A stretch of 64,000 nucleotides of DNA from contig WARS01000011.1 in the NCBI GenBank assembly GCA_008933995.1, positions 16,432,016-16,496,015 on the forward strand. Direction: 5' to 3'. The notes beneath the pieces were generated by a model. It saw only the letters and a list, made by a program, of their open reading frames with translations. It had not been told where the DNA came from and searched no databases. The DNA comes from Datnioides undecimradiatus (taxonomy: Eukaryota; Chordata; Actinopteri; Lobotiformes; Datnioididae). Positions within the stretch are counted from its first letter, which is position 1. Each line of letters begins with the position of its first letter. The translations under genes and the position numbers were made by a program. Of the stretch, positions 48,631 to 57,400 are shown one piece after another.

Positions 48631-50959
48631 TGTGATGAAGGAGGAGAAGGTGCTGGAAGCAAACCCTGACCTAATCTGTCATGCATGACAGAATAAATAA
48701 CACAGATTAAGGAACAAACAGGCATTTGTTTGTTCTGTGTTTTGACAGTTACAGGAGCTTCTGCAACACTTCTCCGGCGTAGCTGCTGCTGACGGCCTCA
48801 TGTACAATTTCACATGTTACAGAGTTATTACTGGTGGTTGTAGCAGAGTATTTTGGATATGTAATAATCTGCTAGAGGACACCGTCTGTCCAGTTATGCA
48901 AGACATTTGGCATCAGGTCCATAACTATATACCAGAAATGTACTAAATGAATTTAGATTTGGACCCAAAAGCTGCATGTACTGGGTGTTGCTCTACAGCT
49001 TGCCCAGTGTAGTGCATCAGATTGGATTATTGTCATTGCATCATAGTTTACTAAATGCTGTTCTCTTATAAACAAATGAGTTATAGAAACACTGACAGGT
49101 GGGACAAATATAATGAAACAAAGGGAAAATATAATGTAAATGTGATGGATTATTAGCTGCTTGTAGTGGTAGCACAGCAGAACTACATGTGGCCTGGGTT
49201 GTATTATTTAGGGTAAGTTAATTTTATCTTTTATTTGATTAATTCCTTTAATTTGAATGAATTTTGTTTTTCTTTGCTTACTTGATGTTTGTGATTTTCA
49301 TAAAGCTATACTCTGATAAAGTCTAACTGATGTGACATGAAAAAAACCCAACGTGTGGCTGGGAAAAGGCGATCCTTTTGTCATTTGTAATAGGAAGCTG
49401 TCTCCAAACATTGTGCTAAAATATGAATTAAGCTGCGTTGATTCCCAGACGTAATCATCGTTTGCATTCTTTACTATCATTACGCTTGTAGAGTTTGCAT
49501 GTGTTCAAACATGCTGGATGATTTTACCTTTCTGTAGATGAATGATGTCAGGGAAGTTGGCGAGCAGGCCTTGGTAAAGCGACAGCTTGTCCAGCATATG
49601 GAAGAGGTCGTACTTAGGTTGCTCTGCAAACATCTCTCCGATGTTCTCGTAGGTGCGGCCTGTGTGGGAGATGGCGTTGTTCAAGGTCTCTGAGCTGTGG
49701 GGAGGGTCCAGCATGAACGCCTGGCTGATGGACTGGAAGGCATTTCCCAGACGCTGGAACTCCTTCCTGAACCCGCCCAGGTGTTTGCGCACCAGCTCCG
49801 AGGCGACATGCGTGAGCTGCATCACGCTGTCGTCCATTTTCTTTGCAAAGGCCTTGAAGGTGTCGACCCGCTCCTCGACATCCTGGAGGTCCTGATGCTC
49901 ATTAGGGATCTGGAGGGTCAGCATGAAATGGGCACCCACCATCTCGTCCTTCTCTGCCCGCCTCTTGCCCAGTTTCCACTGCTTGTCGTCAGCACACATC
50001 AGAAAGTGCTCAAAGCCCTCATACTGGGAGAGGACTGGGTGACTGGTCATGTGGTTCATCCACAGAATAAGTCGCCTCTTGCGTTTCTCGATGAAGTCTT
50101 CCTCAAATCGCCCCGTGGCCTGCTTCTCAGGCAGGTGAGGCACGGAGATCACAGTGAACTTGTGCAGTAGGCGGTTGTACAGCCAGTCAAAGTGTTTGTA
50201 GCGCCTGTAGACGGGGTGCGCTGTGTGGCTCGGCGTCACCCTGTACGAAATGTACGTCTTGATGCCCTTGAACTTTGTCTGTTTAGTGGGGTCTTCGATG
50301 GAGCAGGAGAAAGGCTTCGGGCTCTCCTTCCACCGGGGCCCCACGGGACCCATCTCAATGGTGTAGGACTCGGCTATCTTTGCCATCATGGGTACATCAC
50401 CCAACACAAACGCTTCAACTCCTGAGCGCACAAAGCTGGAAAATCTGTTCAAGTTCCTGCCCACCATGCTGCCTTTCCTCGAGCTGGAGATGCTGTCCTG
50501 CCTCTCCATGTGCGGTTTGGACCGGTAGTGCACATTGGGGTTGTTGGACAGTGGGCTCTGATGGGCATGTCCGTTGGCCCCGGGGCTCCTAGTGTGGTCA
50601 CCATCGTCCACAACTGTCGACCTGTCATCCCAGTCGTCCCAGTCATCGTCGTCATCGTCATAGTAACTCTGCTGTAAATGCAGAGTGGTGTTTGGGGTCG
50701 AGGGGAAGTAGGAGGAGTCATTCCCTAAAGATCCTGCCGGGCTTATGGAGCAGTCAGTCACGTTAGAGTTGGAGCGAGTGCGGATAATTTCCACATAGGA
50801 TGCAGGGAAGAGACCCCTCTCCCCTCGGCTGTTCTCGCCCTGAAACCAGCCGTCCACTGAGTTCTCATCAAAGATAACCAGTTCCTCGTTCTCCTGGATG
50901 CTGATCTCCTCTTTGTTTTCACTCAGAAAAGTGTAGATTGCTTTGGCTTTCACTGACAT
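35202..50959 (-). CDS. snx33: SNX33, SH3-PX-BAR sorting nexin (complete, 561 residues, two coding exons)
   Basis: SNX33 is a cytosolic and membrane-bound sorting nexin of the SNX9/SNX18/SNX33 group. It remodels membrane and regulates dynamin- and WASP-dependent endocytosis. The CDS joins complement(49528-50959) and complement(35202-35455) through a phase-1 Gly codon (AAAG|GT...CAG|GTGCC). The SH3 domain is at residues 1-60 (ALYTF-like 'AIYTFLSENKEEIS', 'DGWFQGE', 'GLFPASYVE'). A low-complexity linker carries the acidic motif DDDDDDWDDWDD at 101-112. The PX domain is at about 216-324 with 'RRYKHFDWLYNRL', 'PHLPEKQ' and a basic KRKRR helix. A BAR domain fills about 340-561. Length is close to mammalian SNX33 (about 574). 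Synteny with CSPG4 and SNUPN separates it from SNX9 and SNX18. The start ATG has A at -3. Confidence 0.96.
35719..35792 (+). repeat. Compound (AG)n(TG)n microsatellite
   Basis: An AG run (35719-35740) is followed directly by a TG run with one T interruption (35741-35792). Confidence 0.95.
36112..36149 (+). repeat. Poly(C) followed by (CA)n
   Basis: Eleven C residues lead into CACA repeats. Confidence 0.93.
38448..38455. promoter_or_regulatory. Consensus CRE (TGACGTCA) in the SNX33 intron
   Basis: A perfect palindromic TGACGTCA. It could be a CREB/ATF site, but the surroundings look repeat-derived and there is no adjacent promoter evidence. Confidence 0.2.
39481..39540 (+). repeat. (GCTGT)12 pentanucleotide array
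   Basis: Twelve uninterrupted GCTGT units (60 bp) flanked by GCTC and GCCGC. Confidence 0.98.
40364..40386 (+). repeat. (GT)n microsatellite
   Basis: An uninterrupted GT run in the SNX33 intron. Confidence 0.94.
41271..41315 (+). repeat. (GAAGA)9 pentanucleotide array
   Basis: Nine perfect GAAGA units within a purine-rich tract. It creates long repetitive open frames on both strands that are not genes. Confidence 0.97.
42800..42990 (+). repeat. Probable dispersed repeat fragment
   Basis: 'CTGGCTGCCAGTGTATGACAGGGC', 'CAGACAAACACTCACATCTAC' and 'CTAATTAACCC...GTGCAAACTCC' follow the order of a common fish short repeat that I recall ('...ATTCACACTCACATTCACACCTA...CCAATTAACC'). Divergent and low confidence. 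Confidence 0.35.
46180..46390 (+). mobile_element. Foldback-family right-arm fragment
   Basis: 'GGACAGGCTAGCTGTTTCCA', 'TTTGTGCTAAGCTAGGCTAAC', 'CTGGCTCCAGGTTCATATTTACTGTAC' and 'CATGAAAATAGTCTCTATCCTC' match the right arm of the 33.8-33.97 kb copy. No opposing arm is present. Confidence 0.55.
48599..48629 (+). repeat. (TG)n microsatellite
   Basis: An uninterrupted TG run preceded by TGCG units. Confidence 0.95.
49528..50959 (-). CDS. snx33: SNX33 first coding exon (SH3, PX and most of BAR)
   Basis: A 1,432-nt exon encodes residues 1-477 plus the first base of Gly478. The frame runs on to 49505, but the product diverges from SNX33 after 'DIIHLQK', and the sequence there is a good donor (AAAG|GTAAAA), so the exon ends at 49528. 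The antisense strand has open frames of up to 157 codons, which are shadows of this GC-rich exon. Confidence 0.95.
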
Positions 50960-50978
50960 CTTGATACTCCAGTGGGTC
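50960..50978 (-). other. snx33: Probable SNX33 5' UTR segment next to the start codon
   Basis: On the - strand, TTGTTGCTTTAG at 50990-50979 could be an acceptor, leaving a 19-nt leader (GACCCACTGGAGTATCAAG) before the ATG. A matching donor (AAAGAG|GTAGGG) lies at 51367/51366, giving a possible 388-nt 5' UTR intron. Inference from splice signals only. Confidence 0.35.
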
Positions 50979-51366
50979 CTAAAGCAACAAACTCTACACG
51001 CACATAGTGCCTAGATTATATTGATGCTGCTGTCCTCAGGCATGCTGCTCTGGAAACATCGGACACTAGCTCACTGTAATATTTAAAGTCATCTCAAATT
51101 ACATGACAGCTGTGGGATCAGGTGTGCAACAGTACAGGATGTAAATTTAATGATATGACACTGGGTAAACACAGGAGAAGTGCGGAACCACTACTGTCTG
51201 TAACTATCCGCCAAAGCAAAAGCCTAAAATCTGCCCACTGTGACCACTCGCATCCTCAGCCCATTGAGCCTTCAGCTCTATTGTCTTATTATCTAGTCAG
51301 CCTACCAATAACTTTCGGCTACAGACGCTCTATAACACACAAACTGTTTAGTAACAGACTCCCTAC

Positions 51367-51850
51367 CTCTTTGCACATCACAAAGACAGCAGGTTCAAAA
51401 ACAAAAAGCGCTTCCACCAAAGCAGCTCCTGCAAAAGCACCGACGGTGGGTTTTAATCCTCAGAAAAAGACCTCGCGTTGTTCACTTATCGGACACTTGA
51501 TTCTCATTAACGGAGCCTGAAAATGATCCTTTCTGGAAATATTTCCAAGACAAAGTGCCGTGGCGTGAAGAAAAACACAGGGATGAGTAATGGTATCCCT
51601 GTGCAGTTTGAGCCCGGACCGCATTCCCTCAGACTCAAACTTGCTGCGTTTTCCTTGTAAACAGGTTCCTGCGCATCTTCGCTCGGTCCTTTAACCAAAA
51701 CAAAACAAGAAAAAAAAGCAAAATCAGCATCCAAACAATCTCCGTCTACAGGGTATCACGACACATCACGGCTCGGTGTTATTTCTTTGGGTTTATTCCT
51801 GTGCGCGCTGCAACAAAGTAACTCTTTCCATGACGTGAGGCTCGGACAAT
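51367..51850 (-). promoter_or_regulatory. snx33: Putative SNX33 promoter and noncoding first exon (CpG-enriched)
   Basis: Many CpG dinucleotides occur between 51.4 and 51.85 kb, against sparse CpG on either side. The stretch lies upstream of the SNX33 start with a plausible donor at 51366. No TATA box is evident. The exact start site cannot be placed. Confidence 0.4.
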
Positions 51851-52900
51851 TGAAGGCAAGTTCGCCTTTTTTTTTTTTCATCAGCGCCTTTATTTTCTTT
51901 GAAAGAAGAGAAACTGGCTCAACACCGCCCCCGACAGGAGCAACTGATTATAGCCTACAACACGGATTACAACATCCAGAGGACGCTTTATGTAATCAGA
52001 CTTCAAATCCTAGGTGTCAAACATGCGGCTCGTGGTCCAGACCGGTCGGCAACTGGGTCAAATCCGGCCCATTTGATGACTTTGCAAAATATAAAAAATT
52101 GCACACAAGTCTTTAATAAAACGCACAGCTATTCCCAGTTTGTCTTCCTGGGGTCAAATTGACCTAATGACACACCTGATGTTGGACATGCTGTTATGGA
52201 TGCTACAAACCTACTGCTTGACGCTGTCAGGTCTGTTTGTAGACACAGAGTGTTGGGTTTATTAAGAAAAATAGACCAGTCCCTATTTCTTTACAGAGGT
52301 AAAGGGGAAGCTTGTGTGCTTGGTGCATTCAAAGGACCTTTCTGTACTCAGTGAAAATAATCATAAGAAGTAAAATGCTATTTTGAATTGCAATAATAGA
52401 GTACTACTGCAACTATTACTATTAATAGTAATTGCAAAGTTGCAGTGATGTAATGTAAATATATTTACTTGAGCATTGTACCTACTAGTTATTTCACAAA
52501 TGAAGATTTGCTGTTTGCTGTCTGCTTTTTAATGGTTTTGAGCTTTGGACTGCTGGTTGGACAACACAAGCACCAAATAATCAATTGACTAACCAAAAAA
52601 AAAACAAACCAATCGTCAGATTAATCCATATAATAAAATACATTAAGTGCAGTCCTGTAGAAAATATATACAAAACAGTTATTCCAGCTCAACCAACTAC
52701 AACAGTGCTTGTTGAATCCATGAGTAATAAAAATAATAATAATAATACTATAACACATGATAATTATTTACAGGACTTGTTCTGTGTATAGAGTAATGTT
52801 GGTACAACTGTGAATATGTATCTAAACACATAACCATTGATGAAACAAGCACACTGAGTGAAATAAAACTGGGTTTATAGAAATCCTTTATTTCAACTAA
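51851..52900. other. Interval between the divergent SNX33 and SNUPN starts
   Basis: No gene is recognised. In particular there is no open frame resembling IMP3, which is a single-exon gene here in mammals. A hAT-like repeat fragment at about 52.0 kb and AT-rich, AATAAT-bearing sequence occupy the space. Confidence 0.6.
52008..52115 (+). mobile_element. hAT-like transposon terminal fragment
   Basis: 'AGGTGTCAAACATGCGGCTCGTGG' followed by 'GGGTCAAATCCGGCCCATTTGATGACTTTG' resembles 'GGTGTCAAACTC..GGCCCG..GGGCC..ATCCGGCCC' termini of hAT-type elements. There is no transposase open frame; the far boundary is not defined. Confidence 0.4.
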
Positions 52901-52924
52901 GTGCAACCACATGCTGTGTAAAAC

Positions 52925-53022
52925 TCCGGAATAGTTTTCTGTATTTAGTCGGCCAACTAAAAGGCGCCGCTGGTGGGAAAGATGACGGCGTGACGTTTCA
53001 GCAGCAACCTCCTTTAGCCAAG
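52925..53022 (+). promoter_or_regulatory. snupn: Putative SNUPN promoter and noncoding exon 1
   Basis: A CpG-bearing stretch (AAGGCGCCGCTGG, AAAGATGACGGCGTGACG) ends in a strong donor AAG|GTATGT at 53023. AAGATGACGGC is one base from the YY1 motif AAGATGGCGGC typical of housekeeping 5' UTRs, and TGACGTTT is CRE-like. The coding exon at 54340 starts 7 nt after its acceptor, so an upstream noncoding exon is required and this is the best candidate. Confidence 0.5.
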
Positions 53023-54332
53023 GTATGTCTTTAGCTAATATTATTAGCTATTATCCAACAAAACGTGCTGTCCTGTGGTTAGTTTGAACCTGATAATCAT
53101 GTGTAACGTTAGCAAGCAGGTAGTTGAAGCAGTAACGTCACGTTTTAGCATCACCGTCACTGTCGGCCCACATGATGCTAGCAGGTTTAGCAAGATGCTA
53201 GCTGCTAAGCTAGCTGACTAGCTGGATGTAAACTGGCAGTGTGTTAGACAAGAGTCCCCGGGCTTTTTGTCTCGTCGTCCTTTTTAGACCCACGCCAGAT
53301 GTGGGTCTATGCCCTGTTAGAGATGTTCGTTGTCTGAGTGTATCACCTGCACGAAGGTTCATGTGTGAAGCATCCTGTCCAAAACAGTCAACGTTACATT
53401 TTAGCACAGGACTAGCTCAGTTTGTAGCTTGAACTATTTAGTGTTAGAACTGAAATGTGAAACTGAAACCCTCTGTGCTTCGTCATTTGGCGGGGGGATG
53501 ATCGGGGGTAAAAATGAGTTATATGAGCGCATAATCTGATGTTTACGAAGATTGTAAATGATGTGTTTACATGGTGGGGTTATGGCAAGATCTGATAATG
53601 GTATCCCACTGCAGTCGGTTATTCGCATTAATGTTGAAACGAATAGATTCACCGATCAGTCAACTTTGCTGCTAAATTTAATGTCTTTGCGTTTTAAACC
53701 GTTAGATTAAAACACAAGCAATGTGAATGTGTCACGTTAGGCTCTGGAAAATCGCATTTCTATCATATTTCTGATGTGTTATAGACTGAGCTAATTGGGG
53801 ATAGCATGCACAATGACACTGTAACCTGCAGTCTTTGTGTGGGCATGTACGTCCGTTTAAATATAAACCTAAAAGGCCACAATGTATTTCATCTTAAAGG
53901 CCTTCAGATGGTGAAACACAGCTAGGATAAGTACCTCTATGAGCAGAGTCACAGGTACGCATGAACATGTGAACCATCATGCGAATGTCAAAACACATGT
54001 TCACTGGCAAAAGGCTGATCAAACAGAATATGCAAAATGTATTCTTTCCAAAACTGAGAATCGCAAAAGATAGCATGGCTATTATAGTGTAATATCTCAC
54101 TTGCATTATATGTTAACTTTGCACACTATTCTCCTGAGTTTACAGCAACAGCAAGCTGAAACAGAACCAATCTTGAAACCTGTTGCTAGGGATCATGAAT
54201 GACCTGTTTCACTCATAATACTCCTCTTTTCATTTTTTGGCTCGCATGTTGTGATCACTGAGGGAAGGGGCTGGTCAATCTTAGAGAGAAGTGTAACAGA
54301 CTTGTATGACCATGGCTGTATTGGTTTAACAG
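53023..54332 (+). other. snupn: SNUPN 5' UTR intron
   Basis: Spans the putative noncoding exon 1 donor to the first coding-exon acceptor. Its first 200 bp are rich in GCTAGC-type motifs; nothing else is recognised. Confidence 0.5.
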
Positions 54333-54339
54333 AGTCCCC

Positions 54340-54497
54340 ATGGATGACCTGACCAAAGCCCTCTCGGCCAGCTTCGCTGTGTCCAAGGAGCCCAACAGCA
54401 CAGCGGCCCCCCACCCTCGGCTGGCCCAGTACAAGAGCAAATACAGTGTGCTGGAGCAGAGCGAGCGGCGGCGGCGCTTCCTTGACCTGCAGAAGAG
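54340..54497 (+). CDS. snupn: SNUPN coding exon 1 (CRM1-binding N-terminus and start of IBB)
   Basis: The acceptor TTTAACAG ends at 54332; the ATG is 7 nt inside the exon with G at +4. It encodes 52 residues and two bases of Ser53; the donor AGAG|GTAAAT follows. '[17 protein letters not shown]' is nearly identical to the human protein as I recall it. Confidence 0.95.
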
Positions 54498-57400
54498 GTA
54501 AATGAATTCAGTATTGCTTCTAGGCCATAATACCTCTAATACATTTAGAAGAGTAGAATGGGATGGCGTCCTGACCCTCATACTTTTGTACTGCAACGAG
54601 ATTTTAACAGTGAGGGCTCATTACTGCTAAGTAGTGGAAGGCAACCACTGTATTGACTCAGTGCACTTGAGTTACTTGTCCATTTACTTCTGCTTTGAAC
54701 TGTTTCCAGCTGCACACTAACTGACGTACTTACTGCGGCAGTACTTGTCGGCCGCATCCCAAACATGATAATAATAGTTCAGCTGAAGGACGCAGGCTTC
54801 GCAGCTCAGGCTGCAATTTAAATGCACATGGTAATGTTTTGACAGCCTCTGTGTTTCTTGTGTAGGTAAATCAAATTGATATGTTTTTTTATCAGGTAAA
54901 ATTATACCACAGTGCAAGTGTCTGAATGTTTCCCTTTTTTCCCCCTCCGTGGATAATATCAGTAAAAGGTTAAACTACGTCAACCATGCACGGCGCCTGG
55001 CCGATGGGGACTGGACGGGGGCAGACAGCGATGGAGAGGAGGACATGGAGAAACAGGACGAGGGGGAACGGGAACGAGATGACAACGCAGAGGAAGAGGG
55101 GATGGAGGTTGAGAGGAGGAAGCTGCCAAAACATTATGCAAACCAGGTCAGTACGTGATGAGTTATTGGGCACTGGGTGTTATGAGTTACCCAGAGATAT
55201 TATTCACATGTGGAAGATGGCACATCACGTTGTGTGCCTTCCAGTTGTATTCTTCATCTTGGCCAGCAGAGGGCGACTGAGTTTCTAGAATGACAGGACA
55301 ACGCAGCTTGTTGAATACCAGCAGATATGACGTTATCATTTTTGGAGCGATGAAGATGAAATGCCGATTTTTGTGAGCACATCTCCTCTTCCTCCTCAGC
55401 TCATGCTGTCAGAGTGGTTGGTGGATGTGCCGTCGGAACTGGACACTGATTGGCTGATGGTGGTCTGTCCTGTGGGGAAAAGATCCCTCATTGTCGCCTC
55501 CAAGGTGAGAACCTGCCGCCGCTCCTCTGTTGTTTCACTTCATCTCTGGCTGCGGCGCATCAGTTTTAGCAGTCGTGGCGGAGGAAGATACGTGTAGCAC
55601 TGTGTGTCAGATGGTCTGCGAGCCGCCTTTTTAAATGGCTCGTGAACAAGCGTCACTGTCTGCCGTTCTTGATGTGTCATCTTCCAGCCCTGATCGAAAG
55701 TCTTTTTCAGAATTTAATCAACATTAAAAACAGCGGTCGGGTCAGCTCTATTTTGAGAGGATTATGTGTACTTTGCATTTATTGCCTGTAAATTTAAACC
55801 TGCATTCCTGGTATTGGGGGGGGGGGGTGATGTGTTGTTGTTCTTGTGAGTTGAGATGAGGCACTTTTTCTGGGCAGCCAGACCCAAAATAATGATGTGG
55901 GCAAACAGTTTTGGTAGAATTCTGCAGAAACGTGTGACAGATAAAGCAATAAGCCTAAAGTAACTTCATTATAAAACTGCAAAGCTGTTGACTGTCATGG
56001 TTGAACATGACGATTGTATGAATCATAAAATTAGCTGAGTTTCAGTTTGACGTAGTTTTGTCAACCATGACATGTGCAGCTGCATATTATACCTGACACA
56101 AAAGAACTGATGAGAACACCAAAGCACCAAAACCAAGTTGTGCCGGACTCCCAGGCAACATACATTTTGTAATGTGTGTTGGATTGGGCCACACTGTGTC
56201 TCATCATTCCTTTGGAAATGAGAGAAGTCATCATCTCCCAGATGTAAACCTTCATTATGTCATTAGGTTGTGATACAGGAACAGAAAGAAAGAGCCCGAG
56301 AAAGAGGAAAAAGAAGTAGCTGATGGTCGTAGTTCAGGTCATGTTTGAACAGAAAAGAACAATTTATTTCTTTCATGTCTGAAGCCGTGGTGTCCGCAGC
56401 AGAGGTTCCCAAACCGAAGGCCGGGGGCCAGCACCAGGCCTCGCAGCGTTTGCAGCTGGGCCGTAAGGAGACAGTACGATTCTGTCCTTGTGTCGTCACT
56501 TCCCGTGGTCCAAACCACAGCGTCAGAATTAAGGCTACAAGTTATGATCATTTTATCCATTGATCTGCTTCAGGTTATTATTATTATTTTAAACTAATTA
56601 TTCAGTTTGTGAAATGACATTTGTAACTTCTAAAGCGACTGCACATGAGCTAAAAGGGGCTAATTCTGGTACAATAAATAAAACGGTATCCGTGGCGTCA
56701 AACTGGCTGTGAATAACTTCTTGAGGAAAAAAAAAAAAGAACTTTGTCGTAACTTTGGGGTTTTCCAGTTTACTTTCTTATAACATGTATGTTTTTCTGT
56801 GGTATTGTTGAACGTAAAACAGCTACCTGACTGATCTCATATTGTGTCTTGTGGTTTGTGAGTTATGAAAAGCTTATCAGCATTAGATGCAGATTACTGG
56901 TAACTCCGGTACAACGTGCCCGTCCTGTCATTCTTCAGTTCCTCTATTGCCACACACAAACTTTTGCTGTTTTGGTGTGACACTGACACTCCACACCCTG
57001 TGACGCAACCACCCGTCACATCATAGTGACAGTCATCTGGTTCCTCATTCATTATTTTAGACCTCTTTGACCTCATTGACGACAAAGTGTGAAACACCGC
57101 TGCGCACCGCTCTGCAAAATGGGAACCGAAGACTCTTTGAACGGCAGAAACAGCAGATGGTTTCTGGTTGCTTGAGGAAAACCAAGTGCGACCTGTTTCT
57201 TCCGCTTGAGAGCGTTTGCGTTTGTTTGTCGGAGTTGCATAATGTGACACTTATAGCTTTTTATTTCCCCAGCGTCCCTGCAAAGCGCTGTGGGAACTTC
57301 ACGGCGCTAATTTTGCACCCAGTTAAGCGTGCGGTGTCTCCAGACCTTCTCCGCTCATTGAGCCTGTTTTCCTGACCCCAGCAGGTTGTCTTTTCCATTT

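Larger units (their letters stand above)
35456..49527 (-). other. snx33: SNX33 intron (14.07 kb)
   Basis: A single phase-1 intron splits the BAR-domain coding sequence. It holds microsatellites at 35719-35792, 36112-36149, 39481-39540, 40364-40386, 41271-41315 and 48599-48629. It also has a foldback fragment near 46.2 kb, a possible LINE-like or short-interspersed fragment near 42.8-42.99 kb and a consensus CRE at 38448. No nested gene is recognised on either strand. Confidence 0.85.

Noticed and set aside
49505..49527. Six-residue extension (KIIQHV) of the SNX33 first-exon frame
   Set aside because: A good donor precedes it and the conserved SNX33 C-terminus is found in the exon at 35.2-35.46 kb.
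49697..50170. 157-codon open frame on the + strand
   Set aside because: It is exactly antisense to the SNX33 coding exon and explained by its codon composition.
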